From: CAYRFQ01 sp964423615
GTDB lineage: Bacteria; Planctomycetota; Planctomycetia; Gemmatales; Gemmataceae
DNA length: 64,000 bases
Reading direction: 5' to 3'
NCBI GenBank assembly: GCA_964423615.1
Contig: CAYRFQ010000028.1
Coordinates: 24,555 to 88,554, forward strand
A program made the position numbers and the translations under genes. A model generated the notes under the pieces. That model saw only the letters and a list, made by a program, of their open reading frames with translations. It was not told the DNA's origin and ran no database searches. Every line of letters starts with the position of its first letter. The stretch's first letter is position 1. This document shows, piece after piece, positions 45,343 through 56,399 of this stretch.

Positions 45343-45816
45343 TTACCATGCGAAGTGGGAAAAGGCTTTGTTGGCCTCGGCCATACGAATGGTCTGCTCG
45401 CGTTTGCTCATGGCTTCACCTTCTCGTCGGAACGCGGCCATCAACTCGTCCGCCAAACGGATGAACATGGGACGACCACTCTTCGCTCGCGCGGCTCCAA
45501 TTATCCATCGAAGGGAGAGGCTTTGTTGTCGTACCTTGTTCACTTGCATGGGCACCTGGTAAGTGGCACCACCAACACGCTTGGACCGAACTTCAACGGT
45601 TGGCTTGACGTTCTCGACCGCTTGAGTGAACACTTCGAGCGGATCATCGTTCGGCATCCGCTTTTTGATGTGATCAAGTGCATCGTAAAAAATCCGTTGG
45701 GCCACGGACTTCTTACCGTCCCACATCAAACAGTTGATGAACTTGCTCGCGAGTTTTGACTGGAATCGTGGATCAGGCTTCAGTGTGAAGTAACTAGCAG
45801 TACGTTTCGATGCCAT
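45343..45816 (-). CDS. rpsG: 30S ribosomal protein S7
   Basis: 157-residue S7, the primary assembly protein of the 16S rRNA 3' domain, contacting E-site tRNA. Conserved blocks [16 protein letters not shown] and RWIIGAAR and the basic N-terminus are present; length is standard. A poor ribosome binding site (AAGGGA, 13 nt away) suggests coupling to, or a transcript shared with, upstream genes. The stop is followed by a perfect CCCCGCGGGG palindrome. Between it and rpsL lies a zinc-ribbon gene not found in the classical str operon. Confidence 0.97.
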   Translation of the reverse strand: MASKRTASYFTLKPDPRFQSKLASKFINCLMWDGKKSVAQRIFYDALDHIKKRMPNDDPLEVFTQAVENVKPTVEVRSKRVGGATYQVPMQVNKVRQQSLSLRWIIGAARAKSGRPMFIRLADELMAAFRREGEAMSKREQTIRMAEANKAFSHFAW

Positions 45817-45909
45817 TGTTTAATTAATCCCTTGACCTAACACAATCTCGGTTGGGCCATATGTCTCAGTTCGTGATGTTGGGAAGCAGGAATTCCCAAA
45901 CACGGTTTT

Positions 45910-46146
45910 TCAGTTCACCGACGGTTGCAATGACTCACAAGGCTTTGGTTCGAAAACATCTAAAATCAAACCGCTAAGTTCAAAAATAACCCGGGAGTGC
46001 TTTCCACAATGAGGACATTCAAGGTTTGCCATAGCGGCTCCGTGTGGACCAGGGTGGTTACCAGTTCCAGAACAAATCAACGTAGCAACAACAGCATCGT
46101 TGCAATGGCTGCATAAATAATGCAGCTCAACATCGATTTGAAACAT
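45910..46146 (-). CDS. 78-residue zinc-ribbon protein inside the str operon
   Basis: Small protein starting MFQIDVELHYLCSHC with two CxxC pairs, LCSHC (near residue 12) and ECPHC (near residue 42), separated by about 30 residues including several His; this is a typical zinc-ribbon spacing. The second half (RVIFELSGLILDVFEPK) is beta-like. GAGG lies 11 nt before the ATG, somewhat far. It occupies the 430-base gap between rpsL and rpsG on the same strand. The role is unknown; zinc ribbons in such operons often bind RNA or RNA polymerase. Coding potential is inferred from the paired CxxC motifs and context. Confidence 0.6.
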   Translation of the reverse strand: MFQIDVELHYLCSHCNDAVVATLICSGTGNHPGPHGAAMANLECPHCGKHSRVIFELSGLILDVFEPKPCESLQPSVN

Positions 46147-46246
46147 GACGCTCGATGCCTCAAGGAGTAATGGGACCATCAAAGGAGAAACACGACATTG
46201 CGACAACGGCAAGCCGAGAGGGGCTTCCCCTCAACCACCACCTTCA

Positions 46247-46621
46247 TCATTTGCCGTCGCGCTTGGCCCCATATTTGGAACGAGCTTGCTTTCGATCAGC
46301 CACCCCTTGAGAGTCAAGGACCCCACGCACCACATGGTAACGCACACCAGGTAAGTCACGAACACGCCCACCACGGACCAACACAATCGAGTGTTCCTGT
46401 AAGTTGTGGCCTTCGCCTCCGATGTAGGCCGTAACTTCCACACCTGTCGAAAGACGAACACGAGCAACTTTTCGAAGCGCCGAATTCGGCTTCTTTGGCG
46501 TCATCACCTTCACCTGAGTACACACACCACGCTTTTGCGGGCAACCTTCCATGGCCGGGTGCCTTGGTTTCCGGTACTGCTGCACGCGTGGTTTGCGGAC
46601 TAACTGGTTCAGTGTTGGCAT
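46247..46621 (-). CDS. rpsL: 30S ribosomal protein S12
   Basis: 124-residue decoding-centre protein. Conserved [16 protein letters not shown] (K43 retained), [11 protein letters not shown] and RDLPGVRYH segments identify it. Position 88, Lys in E. coli and most bacteria, is Arg here (codon 46358-46360, GGRVRDLPG); the K88R change is a classic streptomycin-resistance substitution. The ATG at 46621 is preferred over the TTG two codons upstream because GGAG is 9 nt away. A promoter (46701-46728) lies between it and the rpoC terminator, so it starts its own transcription unit. Confidence 0.97.
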   Translation of the reverse strand: MPTLNQLVRKPRVQQYRKPRHPAMEGCPQKRGVCTQVKVMTPKKPNSALRKVARVRLSTGVEVTAYIGGEGHNLQEHSIVLVRGGRVRDLPGVRYHVVRGVLDSQGVADRKQARSKYGAKRDGK

Positions 46622-46700
46622 GAACAAAATCTCCGAATCGCTTGGGCGCCGTCTCCAGCAAAATTACCTTGCGCACCACGAATAATCACTTAAAAATGTT

Positions 46701-46728
46701 AAAGTATCAGTACCGATTATTCGGTCAA
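46701..46728 (-). promoter_or_regulatory. Sigma70-type promoter for rpsL
   Basis: TTGACC (46728-46723) and TACTTT (46706-46701) with a 16-bp spacer, located after the rpoC terminator and about 80 bases before the rpsL start. Hexamers match the consensus at 5/6 and 4/6 positions. Confidence 0.55.
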
Positions 46729-46772
46729 GGGGAAAGTCGACGAAAAACGGGTACGTTGTTGTTGAAGTGGAC

Positions 46773-46805
46773 AAAAAGCCCCTCGACAAAAATGGCGAGG
46801 GGCTT
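46773..46805 (-). terminator. Rho-independent terminator after rpoC
   Basis: Perfect 10-bp stem AAGCCCCTCG / CGAGGGGCTT (46776-46805) with a 10-nt loop, followed on the minus strand by TTTTT. It begins 8 bases past the rpoC stop, separating rpoBC from rpsL. Confidence 0.92.
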
Positions 46806-46812
46806 GTTTCCG

Positions 46813-49800
46813 CTAAGATTCTTCGGCGGTCGCCTGAGCCGTTTGAAGATCCTCTCCACCACCACCTTCGACGATCGTGGGTTGATCAGCAACGGTTTGA
46901 GGTTGTTCCTCGGTCGGTTGAGGTTCAAGAGCATCCGGATTGATTTTCACCTCGGCTTCTTGATGCGACAAGAAGCCCGTCCCGGCAGGAACCAGGTGTC
47001 CAAGAATGACGTTTTCCTTCAGCCCCACCAGGAAGTCCACTTTCCCAGCCAAAGCAGCTTCCGTCAACACTTTCGTAGTCTCCTGGAAGCTAGCGGCTGA
47101 GATAAAGCTATCCGACTGGACCGCAGCTTTCGTGATCCCTAGAAGGACCGTCTCACTCGTGGCCACCGTCGGTTGGGTAAACGTCGGAGGAACTTTACGT
47201 TCCCTCTCGCACTGGCTATGGAGTTCCTCGAACGTCTCTTTTGTCACGATCTTGCCCATTTCAAGCTGCGAATCGCCAGGCTCCGCTACTTTCACACATC
47301 CTTTGAGACGGTTGTTGACCTCACGGAAAGCAAACTTGTCGATGACCGATCCGGGCAGAAGGCCCGTGTCGCCCATCGTCTTGACTTTTACTTTGCGGAG
47401 CATCTGGGCGATGATGATCTCGATGTGTTTGTCGTCGATCTCGACCCGCTGGCTTCGATACACAGATTGAATTTCGCGGAGAAGGTAGTTCTGGACCGCT
47501 TCCACACTCATGATTCGCAAAATGTCGTGGGGAACAAGAGGGCCTTCAACGAGGGCGTCTCCAGCACGAACGTAGTCATTCTTGTGAACACGCACGTGCT
47601 TTCCTTGGGGCACCAAGTGCTCAACGGCATCTCCGATCGCGTTGCCGTGTTCGTCCTCGGCTTGCACCAGGATCGATCGTTTCCCACGCCGTTTCTCACC
47701 CAACTCAACCCGTCCAGCCACTTCGGCCATGATGGCTGGATCGCGTGGTTTACGGGCCTCGAAAATTTCTGTGACCCGCGGCAAACCTCCGGTAATGTCC
47801 TGCGTTGCTCCCGCTTCCCTTGGTACCTTCGCCAGGAGTTGACCTGCCGTGATTTGTTGCCCTTCTTGAACTTCCAAGAACGCCTTCTCTGGAATGTAGT
47901 GGAGTTCGAGGTTGTTCCCCTGGTCGTCCTCGATGATGATTTGCGGGTGCAAGTCACCCTTGTGTTCCATGATCTTGCGATCGAGTCGACCCGTGATCGG
48001 GTCTCGCTCCACGCTCAATGTTTCACCTTCGATGATCTCTTCGAAGCGAATTTTTCCACCGAGCTCGGCGAGAATCGGAATCCGCCAGGGGTCCCATTCG
48101 AATACCACAGAGCCAGGCCCTACCGTCTCGCCCTCGTCAACGAACAGCGTGGCTCCGTTCGGAATCGAGAACTCCTCGATCTTTTGACCTTTCGGTCCGA
48201 GCAGGATCATGTGTCCATTTCGAGTCAAAGCAACGCGCTCGTCCTTTTCGTTCCTCAGAACTTTAGTCCGCTCGAGCTTGACGACACCCCCCTTCCGGGC
48301 CTTGGCGTTGTTCTGTTCGAGAGCTCGGTTGCCGACCCCACCGATGTGAAACGTCCGCATCGTCAATTGGGTACCAGGCTCGCCTATCGACTGGGCGGCG
48401 ATGATTCCTACAGCCATCCCTTCTTCGACCAGATTCCCGGTGGCCAGGTCCATCCCGTAGCAAAGCTGACAAATACCAAGAGCTGATTCGCACGTCATCG
48501 GCGATCGAACCATCATTTTGTCGACACCAAGGGCCTCGATTTGGCGAGCCTTATCGTGAGAGATCATCTCGTTCTCTTCGACTAGGACCTCACCGTCGAT
48601 CTTGGTGACCGGGTTGCGGCTCACACGCCCACGGATCGCCTGGCTAATCGAGCGTTCGATCTCGTCACCTTTGTAGATGACCCCTTTCGTTACCCCTTGG
48701 GTCGTCCCACAATCGTGACTGGTGATGACGACGTTCTGGGCAACGTCGGCGAGTTTCCGTGTCAAATAACCCGAGTCGGCTGTCTTGAGAGCCGTGTCCG
48801 CCAGACCTTTACGGGCACCGTGGGTCGAGGAGAAATACTCCAACACCGATAGGCCTTCACGGAAGTTGGCTTTGATGGGCTGCTCGATGATCTGCCCCGA
48901 AGGCTTGGCCATCAAACCACGCATCCCTGCAAGCTGCCGGATCTGCCCCACACCACCACGGGCACCAGAGATGGCCATAAGATAGATCGGATTGATGTGA
49001 GGACCTCCGTCGCGGAAGTCCTTCTTCAACTCCTCCATCATCGTCTCGGTGATCTTTTCACGAGCCATGGTCCACTCGTCGATCACTTTGTTGTATCGCT
49101 CGTGATCTGTAATCACCCCTTTGCGGAAGTTGCTCTGGATCTTCTCGACCGACTTTTCGGCAGCGGCCAAGACTTGGGGTTTGTTGTCCGGAGTCTTGAG
49201 GTCGTCCGTCGAGAACGACAGTCCCGACCGCGTTGACTCCCGGAACCCAATACGTTTCATTCTGTCGAGCAATTCGATGGTTGCCCGACGACCCAACTCC
49301 TGGTAACAGTCGGCAATGATCCGGCTTAACCTCTTGCCCGAGAGGGCAAGATCGTAAAAGGCCATCCGGTCGTTCAGGATGTCGTTGAAGATGACGCGTC
49401 CGACAGTCGTGCGGACAAGACCACTCGGATCGCGCGGTACCTCTTCCTCTTTACCCTTACCTTTCTCGTATTTCACTTCGCTAATGACCCGGTATTCGAT
49501 GGGCAAGCGAACCTTGATACGGGCGTGCACTCCGACTTTCTTCTCGGCATACGCCAGAAACACCTCATCTCGATTGGAGAAGACCATCCCCGCTCCAGAA
49601 AGGTGATGCGGAAGGCTCAGGTCCTTCAAACGCGGGTCTTCCTCACCTTGGTCAATGAACGAGTCCCAGGGGTCCACCGTCAAATAATAGCAACCCATCA
49701 CGATGTCTTGGCTGGGGCTAATGATCGGCTGGTTGTTGGCCGGGCTGAAGATGTTATTGGTCGACATCATCAGGACGGTTGCTTCGACTTGAGCCTCGAT

Positions 49801-51249
49801 CGAAAGCGGCAGGTGGACCGCCATCTGGTCGCCGTCGAAGTCAGCGTTGAAACCCTTACAGACCAGCGGATGCAGCCGGATGGCGTTCCCCTCGATGAGC
49901 GTAGGCTCGAATGCTTGAATTCCCATCCGGTGGAGCGTTGGGGCACGGTTGAGCAAGACCGGATGGTTCTTGATGACTTCCTCCAAGATGTCCCAGACCT
50001 CGTCGGCTTTCCGCTCGAGCATCTTCTTGGCGGACTTGATGGTGTCAGCGTGACCGAGTTCTTTCAACCTTCGGATGATGAAGGGTTGGAACAACTCCAG
50101 TGCAATCTTCTTGGGCAAACCGCACTGATGGAGTCGGAGTTCCGGACCGACGACGATCACACTCCGCGCAGAATAGTCAACACGCTTGCCGAGCAAGTTT
50201 TCTCGAAACCGCCCCTGTTTCCCCTTGATCATGTCCGTCAAGGACTTCAACGGTCGGTTACTCGACCCCAGAACAGGTCGTTTGCAACGGTTGTTGTCGA
50301 ACAGTGCGTCGACCGACTGTTGCAGCATCCGCTTTTCGTTTCGGATGATCACTTCAGGGGCATTCAAGTCCACCAGCTTCTTCAGACGGTTGTTCCGGTT
50401 GATGATCCGACGATACAAGTCATTCAAATCACTCGTCGCAAAGTTACCAGAATCGAGCAACACCAACGGGCGCAAATCAGGTGGAATGACTGGAATACAC
50501 TCCAGGACCATCCACTCCGCCTTGTTGGGAGGTCCCCCGAGCCCCGAGTCACGCAACGATTCCACAACCTTCAAACGTTTTGTCAGGTCGCGTTGTTTCT
50601 GTTTCGACGGCTTGTCCTTTTTGTTCAACTCGTACAACTCGGTTCGGAGTTGCTTGGACAGGTCGACAAGGTTCAGTCGCTCGAGGAGCTTCTTGACCGC
50701 TTCAGCTCCCATTTCGGCGTCGAACGATCCTTCCCCGTATTTCTCTCGAGCTTCTCGATGTTGGTCTTCCGTAAGGAGTTGCCGTTCTTTAAGTTCGGTG
50801 TCACCGGGGTCGACAACGACGTAATCTTGGAAGTAAATGATCTTCTCAAGACTGGTAGTCTTCATGTCCAACAAGGTACCAAGACGGCTGGGCATGGCCT
50901 TGAAGAACCAAATGTGGACGACGGGAGCGGCCAGTTCAATGTGACCCATTCGCTTCCGTCGGACGCGGCTGTGTGTCACCTTCACGCCACACCGATCACA
51001 GACCATCCCTTTGTACTTCATTCCACGATACTTACCGCACGCGCATTCCCAGTCCTTCTCCGGACCAAAAATTCGTTCACAAAAGAGTCCGTCTTTCTCC
51101 GGTCGGTAGGTTCGATAGTTGATCGTCTCTGGCTTCTTCACTTCGCCAAAGGACCAGCTTCGGATATCGTGTGGGCTCGCCAGGCTGATCCGGACGGCTC
51201 CATAGTCGTTAATACGATCATAGCTAGTTTCGCCAGTGCCAGTGCTCAT
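46813..51249 (-). CDS. rpoC: RNA polymerase beta' subunit
   Basis: 1478-residue catalytic subunit. The N-terminal zinc finger [19 protein letters not shown] is near residue 70. The Mg2+-binding [12 protein letters not shown] has D470, D472 and D474, and the second zinc site uses Cys residues in ITSHDCGTT and [11 protein letters not shown]. The trigger loop region [16 protein letters not shown] is conserved. The C-terminus ends in an acidic, Gln/Ala-rich tail. GAGGAG lies 6 nt before the ATG. It is 112 bases after rpoB, with a hairpin between, and followed by a strong terminator. Confidence 0.98.
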   Translation of the reverse strand: MSTGTGETSYDRINDYGAVRISLASPHDIRSWSFGEVKKPETINYRTYRPEKDGLFCERIFGPEKDWECACGKYRGMKYKGMVCDRCGVKVTHSRVRRKRMGHIELAAPVVHIWFFKAMPSRLGTLLDMKTTSLEKIIYFQDYVVVDPGDTELKERQLLTEDQHREAREKYGEGSFDAEMGAEAVKKLLERLNLVDLSKQLRTELYELNKKDKPSKQKQRDLTKRLKVVESLRDSGLGGPPNKAEWMVLECIPVIPPDLRPLVLLDSGNFATSDLNDLYRRIINRNNRLKKLVDLNAPEVIIRNEKRMLQQSVDALFDNNRCKRPVLGSSNRPLKSLTDMIKGKQGRFRENLLGKRVDYSARSVIVVGPELRLHQCGLPKKIALELFQPFIIRRLKELGHADTIKSAKKMLERKADEVWDILEEVIKNHPVLLNRAPTLHRMGIQAFEPTLIEGNAIRLHPLVCKGFNADFDGDQMAVHLPLSIEAQVEATVLMMSTNNIFSPANNQPIISPSQDIVMGCYYLTVDPWDSFIDQGEEDPRLKDLSLPHHLSGAGMVFSNRDEVFLAYAEKKVGVHARIKVRLPIEYRVISEVKYEKGKGKEEEVPRDPSGLVRTTVGRVIFNDILNDRMAFYDLALSGKRLSRIIADCYQELGRRATIELLDRMKRIGFRESTRSGLSFSTDDLKTPDNKPQVLAAAEKSVEKIQSNFRKGVITDHERYNKVIDEWTMAREKITETMMEELKKDFRDGGPHINPIYLMAISGARGGVGQIRQLAGMRGLMAKPSGQIIEQPIKANFREGLSVLEYFSSTHGARKGLADTALKTADSGYLTRKLADVAQNVVITSHDCGTTQGVTKGVIYKGDEIERSISQAIRGRVSRNPVTKIDGEVLVEENEMISHDKARQIEALGVDKMMVRSPMTCESALGICQLCYGMDLATGNLVEEGMAVGIIAAQSIGEPGTQLTMRTFHIGGVGNRALEQNNAKARKGGVVKLERTKVLRNEKDERVALTRNGHMILLGPKGQKIEEFSIPNGATLFVDEGETVGPGSVVFEWDPWRIPILAELGGKIRFEEIIEGETLSVERDPITGRLDRKIMEHKGDLHPQIIIEDDQGNNLELHYIPEKAFLEVQEGQQITAGQLLAKVPREAGATQDITGGLPRVTEIFEARKPRDPAIMAEVAGRVELGEKRRGKRSILVQAEDEHGNAIGDAVEHLVPQGKHVRVHKNDYVRAGDALVEGPLVPHDILRIMSVEAVQNYLLREIQSVYRSQRVEIDDKHIEIIIAQMLRKVKVKTMGDTGLLPGSVIDKFAFREVNNRLKGCVKVAEPGDSQLEMGKIVTKETFEELHSQCERERKVPPTFTQPTVATSETVLLGITKAAVQSDSFISAASFQETTKVLTEAALAGKVDFLVGLKENVILGHLVPAGTGFLSHQEAEVKINPDALEPQPTEEQPQTVADQPTIVEGGGGEDLQTAQATAEES

Positions 51250-51311
51250 ATCAAACTCCTCTATAGACAGAAGGATGAAATCAGAAGAATGAAAGGACGG
51301 CTCAGAGCCTG

Positions 51312-51357
51312 GGACGAAGGACGAAAGTAATCATCCTTCATCCCGCATCCTTCGTCC
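51312..51357 (-). promoter_or_regulatory. Hairpin in the rpoB-rpoC intergenic gap
   Basis: Exact 10-bp inverted repeat GGACGAAGGA (51312-51321) / TCCTTCGTCC (51348-51357) with a 26-nt loop made of repeated CATCC/TTCGTCC-like words. It starts a few bases past the rpoB stop. There is no T run, so it is more likely an RNA processing or stability site than a terminator. Confidence 0.55.
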
Positions 51358-51361
51358 GTTG

Positions 51362-54300
51362 TTAGATTCGTTTCTTTTCGAGTTGCATGTTCAAAGCAAG
51401 TCCCCGGATTTCGTTCGTCAACACATCGAAACTTGCAGGCGTCCCCGCTTCGAGCGTGTTCTCACCTTTAACCATCGACTCGTAAATTTTCGTACGTCCC
51501 TCGACGTCATCGGACTTGACGGTGAGCAGTTCTTGCAAGATGTACGCTGCCCCATAGGCCTCTAGAGCCCAGACTTCCATCTCTCCAAAACGTTGGCCGC
51601 CAAAACGAGCCTTTCCGCCGAGCGGTTGTTGGGTGATTAACGAATACGGTCCCGTGGCTCGCGCGTGAACTTTGTCGTCGACCAGATGGTGGAGCTTGAG
51701 CATGTAGATGTAACCCACTGTGGAGGGTTGCTCGAAACGCTCGCCAGTACGTCCATCGTAGAGATAACTCTTGCCGCTCTCCGGGATGCCCGCTTCTCGA
51801 AGGCAAGCCCGCAACTCCGCCTCGCTCGCACCATCGAAGACAGGCGTGACCGCCTTGAATCCCAACTTCGACGCCGCCCACCCGAGGTGCGTCTCAAGAA
51901 TCTGACCGACGTTCATACGGCTAGGCACGCCCAACGGATTGAGCAAGATTTCGACCGCAGTTCCGTCCTCCAGGAACGGCATGTCTTCCTCGGGCAAAAT
52001 CTTCGAAATCACACCTTTGTTTCCGTGCCGACCAGCCATCTTATCGCCGACAGAAATGACTCGTTTGGTAGCAATGTATACCTTGACCATTTGTTGGACG
52101 CCACTGGGCAAAACGTCCCCACAGTTAAGCGAATTGAGTTTTCGCTCTTTCTCATCAGCTAGAAATTGAATCCGTTCTTTATGCTTCTGAAAGATCTCAC
52201 GAGCCGGATCCGCCGTCTCTGGACTGCGGATGTCCAGGTCGGAGAACCGCATCTTCGCAGCAGCGTCCACAAGGGCCTTGTCTTCCCGATCGGGGTTGAA
52301 CCCTTTCAGTTCTCGTTTATCGAGGACCGTACCGAGTTCGTTCACCATCGTTTTGTACTGCTGGGCTATTTCAGTGTTGAACTTGGACTCGATGTCCTTA
52401 TGCTGCGTGTCGGCTTCTTTCTTCTCATCCTCATCCATGCTCGCGCGTCGACTGAACCTTTGCGTGTGGATGACCAATCCCTCGACGCCCGAAGGGACTT
52501 CGAGGCTGTCATTCTTGACATCCTCCCCTGCCCTTCCGAAAATCGCGTGAAGGAGTTTTTCTTCTGGCGTCAACTCGCTCTTGTTCTTGGGCGAGACCTT
52601 CCCGACGAGGATGTCGCCAGGACGAACGTAGGTCCCTACCGAGACAATCCCGCGTTCGTCCAGGTTCGCTAGCGCCTTGGGCGAGACGTTTGGGATGTCG
52701 CGAGTGAATTCCTCCTTGCCTAACTTGGTCTCACGAATCTCGATTTCGAATTCTTCGATGTGGATCGACGTGTACGTGTCTTCTTTGACGAGCTTCTCGT
52801 TAATGATGATCGCATCTTCGAAGTTGTAACCGTCCCACGACATGAAGGCGACCAGGACGTTCCGTCCAAGCGCCAGTTCTCCACGCAAAGTCGCCGCTCC
52901 GTCGGCAATGATTTGATTCTTTTTGACCTTCTGACCGAGCTTCACCAGCGGTTTTTGGTTCTGGCAAGTCCGTTCATTGAGCCCCACGTACTTGCGAAGG
53001 AGGTACTCTCGCTCGTCGACCTTGATCCGCTCGGCATCAACGTAGGTGACGGTCCCTTCGCGTTCGGAGCGAACCACCATCCCACTATTCTGGGCCACAG
53101 ACAACTCCATCCCCGTACCAACGATCGGAGGTTCGGCGACGAGAAGCGGGACAGCCTGCCGTTGCATGTTCGAACCCATCAACGCTCGGTTCGCGTCGTC
53201 GTGTTCGAGGAACGGGATCAAACCAGCCGAGACCCCGACCATTTGTTTGGGCGAGATGTCCATGTAGTTGATCTTGGTCTTCGGAACGAGACTGAAGTCA
53301 CCACCGATTCGAGCAATCGTTTTGTCGGAGGTTATGTCGTCGCCTTCGGTGGGCGTGTCGGCTGGTGCCAGGTACGCGGCCGATTCCTCATCGGCCCTGA
53401 GCCACACGATTTCCGGTGTGAGTTTGCCTTCTTCAATTTTCCGGTATGGCGTGATCAAGAACCCGTAATCGTCGACCCCGGCGAAGCAACTCAAGCTCGA
53501 GATGAGACCAATGTTCGTACCTTCGGGAGTCTCGATCGGACAAATCCGACCGTAGTGGGAAATGTGGACGTCGCGGACCTCGAAACCGGCTCGCTTTCTG
53601 TTGAGTCCGCCTGGCCCGAGTGCACTCAACCGACGTTCGTGAGTCAATTGCGAGAGCGGGTTCGTTTGGTCAACGACCTGACTCAACTCGCCACGCCCAA
53701 AGAAATAGTCGATCGCAGCCGAGATACTTTTTGGGTTGATCAATTGCCGCGGGGTCATCTCGACCTGGTCCCGCAAACTCATCCGCTCCTGGACGGTTCG
53801 ACGCAGCTTCAGGAAGCCTTTTCGAAGTTCGTCGGCGGCCAACTCGTCGATCGTTCGAAGACGTCGGTTACCGAGGTGGTCGATGTCATCGACTTGGCCT
53901 TCGCTCGCCCGCAGCCGCAAGATGTAGCGAATGGCGTTGAGGTAGTCGAGCGCTCGAAGCGTCATCTCCGTTTCCGGGATGTCTTGGTGGAACTTTCGAT
54001 TGATCCGGAATCGACCCACACGGCCTAGACGATATCGGTTGGGATCGTGAAATTTCTCCCGGAAGAGTTCTTTGGCCTTTTCGAGTTGCGGTGGGTTTCC
54101 TGGCCGCAACCGCTGGTAAATCTTCAGCAGAGCTTCTTCGTGGGTCGGCGTCTGGCCTTGGTCTTCTTTGTAATAGCCACGGTCTTCCTTGAGCGATGCG
54201 AGGATGAGCGGATCGATCGTCCGAGTTTGGGCATCTGGCTTGGCCAGCAAGACCTCCACTTCGGTGACTTCGCTCGTCAAGATCCGGTCGAATTGTTCTT

Positions 54301-55093
54301 TGGTAATCGTTTCCCCACTGTCGATATAAACCTCGCCAGACTGGGGGTCGATGACGTCTCCAACAGCGACGCGTCCTTCGACTTTTTCGCGGTTGGCCGG
54401 TTCGACCGGCAACGCACGAATGTAGTCCGGATAGAACGCCCGCAAAATCGCCGCATCGTCGGAAAACGCGGGGTCCATGGCTCTCAACAGAGTCATCGCC
54501 GAGAACTTACCCGACTGGTCGATTCGGACACTGAGTGTGTCTTTCTTGGTGACGTTGACTTCGATCCAGCTGCCACGTTCTGGGATCACACGGCAACTGT
54601 GCATCTTGCGGTCACCCGATTCCGTATCGACCACGTAGTCAACCCCTGGAGACCGGTGGAGCTGGGAGACGACGACACGCTCGGCTCCGTTGATGATGAA
54701 CTCACCACCACCGATCATGATCGGCATGTCGCCCAGATAGACCTCTTCTTCGACCGGCTCGTCTTTGTTGAGTCGGAGCCAGACACGGAAAGGCCGACCG
54801 TACGTTAAACGAAGTTGACGGCACTCGTCAGGGCCGTAACGTGGTTTGCCCAGTTCGTATTTGATGTACTCCAGGCTGATATTTTTGTCGTAACTTTCGA
54901 TCGGAAAGATTTCTCGAAGAACTCCTTCGAGGCCCGTTGGAGTTCGTTCTTGTACAGGGACATCGAGTTGTAGAAACCGATCGTACGACCGGGTTTGCAC
55001 CTCCGTCAACTGAGGGAGTTCAACCGCATCACCGTGTCGGCCAAAGTTTCGGACCTGATCAGGTAGGAGTCGGCGTTGGGCCCTAATCGGCAT
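51362..55093 (-). CDS. rpoB: RNA polymerase beta subunit
   Basis: 1243-residue core subunit. The rifampicin region reads [20 protein letters not shown] then [12 protein letters not shown]; positions equivalent to E. coli Q513, D516, H526, R529 and S531 are all unchanged, so the drug pocket looks wild-type. [15 protein letters not shown] (here [14 protein letters not shown]), [12 protein letters not shown] and the C-terminal [25 protein letters not shown] region ([13 protein letters not shown]) are conserved. GAGGA lies 9 nt before the start. It is preceded by a 723-base untranslated region with a terminator near its far end, implying its own promoter. Confidence 0.98.
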   Translation of the reverse strand: MPIRAQRRLLPDQVRNFGRHGDAVELPQLTEVQTRSYDRFLQLDVPVQERTPTGLEGVLREIFPIESYDKNISLEYIKYELGKPRYGPDECRQLRLTYGRPFRVWLRLNKDEPVEEEVYLGDMPIMIGGGEFIINGAERVVVSQLHRSPGVDYVVDTESGDRKMHSCRVIPERGSWIEVNVTKKDTLSVRIDQSGKFSAMTLLRAMDPAFSDDAAILRAFYPDYIRALPVEPANREKVEGRVAVGDVIDPQSGEVYIDSGETITKEQFDRILTSEVTEVEVLLAKPDAQTRTIDPLILASLKEDRGYYKEDQGQTPTHEEALLKIYQRLRPGNPPQLEKAKELFREKFHDPNRYRLGRVGRFRINRKFHQDIPETEMTLRALDYLNAIRYILRLRASEGQVDDIDHLGNRRLRTIDELAADELRKGFLKLRRTVQERMSLRDQVEMTPRQLINPKSISAAIDYFFGRGELSQVVDQTNPLSQLTHERRLSALGPGGLNRKRAGFEVRDVHISHYGRICPIETPEGTNIGLISSLSCFAGVDDYGFLITPYRKIEEGKLTPEIVWLRADEESAAYLAPADTPTEGDDITSDKTIARIGGDFSLVPKTKINYMDISPKQMVGVSAGLIPFLEHDDANRALMGSNMQRQAVPLLVAEPPIVGTGMELSVAQNSGMVVRSEREGTVTYVDAERIKVDEREYLLRKYVGLNERTCQNQKPLVKLGQKVKKNQIIADGAATLRGELALGRNVLVAFMSWDGYNFEDAIIINEKLVKEDTYTSIHIEEFEIEIRETKLGKEEFTRDIPNVSPKALANLDERGIVSVGTYVRPGDILVGKVSPKNKSELTPEEKLLHAIFGRAGEDVKNDSLEVPSGVEGLVIHTQRFSRRASMDEDEKKEADTQHKDIESKFNTEIAQQYKTMVNELGTVLDKRELKGFNPDREDKALVDAAAKMRFSDLDIRSPETADPAREIFQKHKERIQFLADEKERKLNSLNCGDVLPSGVQQMVKVYIATKRVISVGDKMAGRHGNKGVISKILPEEDMPFLEDGTAVEILLNPLGVPSRMNVGQILETHLGWAASKLGFKAVTPVFDGASEAELRACLREAGIPESGKSYLYDGRTGERFEQPSTVGYIYMLKLHHLVDDKVHARATGPYSLITQQPLGGKARFGGQRFGEMEVWALEAYGAAYILQELLTVKSDDVEGRTKIYESMVKGENTLEAGTPASFDVLTNEIRGLALNMQLEKKRI

Positions 55094-55816
55094 AACATCT
55101 ATTCCTCAAACAAGGGGTGCCAGGAATGAGAGTGAAAAAGCGCAGAATCCCGGAGACAGAAAATCTCACGAGAACAGCGGAATCAAGCGTCCAGAAATAG
55201 GGTCTTGCTTTTTGAGCTTTTTCGCGGTATCAAGACGCGTCGTAAATCCTGCTTTCCGGATTTACCAAAGGAGATGATGTTTCCTTCACCGCGGATCACG
55301 GAGTCAACAAATCTGCCGCACCAACGGAATAACGATTGGGAGGATGGGGTCGAACGAGCCAGTCCTTTGGTGTATTCTTCTCCCAGACAAGAGGAGCATC
55401 CGAGTGTGTTGTGGCATACAGTTTCTGAAAGCAGCAAGAGAATTTGAAGTAGAGTCGAAATACCAGACTTTCGATGGGAATTGAGAAGACTAATCGAGGA
55501 TTGAGTGAGGCCATTGTGGATAGAGCCAAAGAGTCCATAAAATTGCTCCGCGAACTCCTGACGGAGGTCGATGGTGAATGCTAGCACTCGAGTTCCACCA
55601 AGAATGACATAGTCGATTCGTGAATTCCACGCGATGAGGCTTCCTGATCCCAGCATCGCGATCCACGTATATATACTAGTCAAGCGAAATCAAAGAAAAA
55701 AAGCAAGAAAAAAACACGAATGAGCAAAATTTCTATCAATACGTCATCATAGCAAACTGTGACGTAAAAGCAGTCTTTTTTGCTCACTCGTGCAACTTTT
55801 TTTCCAATTGTCGAAA
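55094..55816 (-). promoter_or_regulatory. Long leader/intergenic region between rplL and rpoB
   Basis: 723 bases on the transcribed strand. A strong terminator (55708-55792) follows rplL; the remaining about 610 bases before rpoB have no supported gene. A 166-codon frame (55183-55683) begins at a TTG with no ribosome binding site and has no domain. A TTGACT close to a TATATATA tract near 55670-55685 is promoter-like but badly spaced. A promoter and perhaps regulation of rpoBC are expected here. Confidence 0.5.
55708..55792 (-). terminator. Double-hairpin terminator after rplL
   Basis: On the minus strand a 15-bp arm CACGAGTGAGCAAAA (55792-55778) pairs with TTTTGCTCATTCGTG (55729-55715) with one G-T pair, followed by seven T. 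Inside the loop ACGTCA/TGACGT (55741-55765) forms a second hairpin. Strong intrinsic terminator, or partial attenuator, of the rplJL transcript. Confidence 0.85.
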
Positions 55817-56269
55817 TCAACCTCCTGCAGGTTTGATTTCGATCTTGGCGCCGACTTCTTCGAGTTTCTTCTTGAGTTCTTCGGCTTCTTCTTTAGCCAC
55901 GGCCTCTTTCAGTGGCTTCGGAGCCTCTTCAACCAGGGCTTTCGCCTCTTTGAGACCAAGACCAGTGATGCCTCGGACTTCCTTGATCACCTTGATCTTT
56001 TCAGAACCGAAATCGGCGAGAATGACGTCAAATTCTGTTGGCTCAGGAGGTGCTTCGGCACCACCTTCATCTCCACCGCCACCGCCGCCAGGCATAGGCC
56101 CAGCCATCATTACACCGCCGCCGCCAGCTGCGGGCTCGATCCCGTAACGTTCCTTGAGGTAGTCCTTGACCTGGACGCTCTGGACGAGGGAGAGGTTGGC
56201 GATTTTGTCACCGATTTCGATGACGTCGGCTGAGAATTCGGTTGCGGTTGCACCGTTACCTTCGGACAT
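55817..56269 (-). CDS. rplL: 50S ribosomal protein L7/L12
   Basis: 150-residue stalk protein, longer than the usual 120-130. The N-terminal dimerisation domain ([19 protein letters not shown]) is followed by a glycine-rich hinge ([13 protein letters not shown]) and the factor-binding C-terminal domain ([20 protein letters not shown], then [12 protein letters not shown]). The extra length comes from an N-terminal lead-in and the Gly/Met-rich hinge. It recruits EF-Tu, EF-G and other factors to the ribosome. AAGGA lies 8 nt before the ATG; 130 bases follow rplJ. Confidence 0.97.
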   Translation of the reverse strand: MSEGNGATATEFSADVIEIGDKIANLSLVQSVQVKDYLKERYGIEPAAGGGGVMMAGPMPGGGGGGDEGGAEAPPEPTEFDVILADFGSEKIKVIKEVRGITGLGLKEAKALVEEAPKPLKEAVAKEEAEELKKKLEEVGAKIEIKPAGG

Positions 56270-56399
56270 GACTCTTTTCCTTTCAACTCGTGATTGTTAA
56301 CCTGGCCTGTGGCCCAATTGTTAATTGTGTAATCGTAAGCAATTTCGCTTAGTCGAATCGCCAGACGTAAAGCTCGCCAAACACCCGAATGCGTCGAGC

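Noticed and set aside
49525..51330. A 601-codon open frame on the plus strand antisense to rpoC
   Set aside because: It mirrors the codon pattern of rpoC, has no domain and no ribosome binding site; long antisense frames are common opposite highly biased genes. The same applies to 47173-48486, 52760-54028 and 54047-54808.
53660..53800. Rifampicin-resistance substitutions in RpoB
   Set aside because: Positions equivalent to E. coli 513, 516, 526, 529 and 531 are all wild-type; only neighbouring positions such as 514 and 515 differ.
55183..55683. 166-codon minus-strand frame between rplL and rpoB
   Set aside because: Starts at a TTG without a ribosome binding site, has no recognisable family, and lies in an expected leader region.
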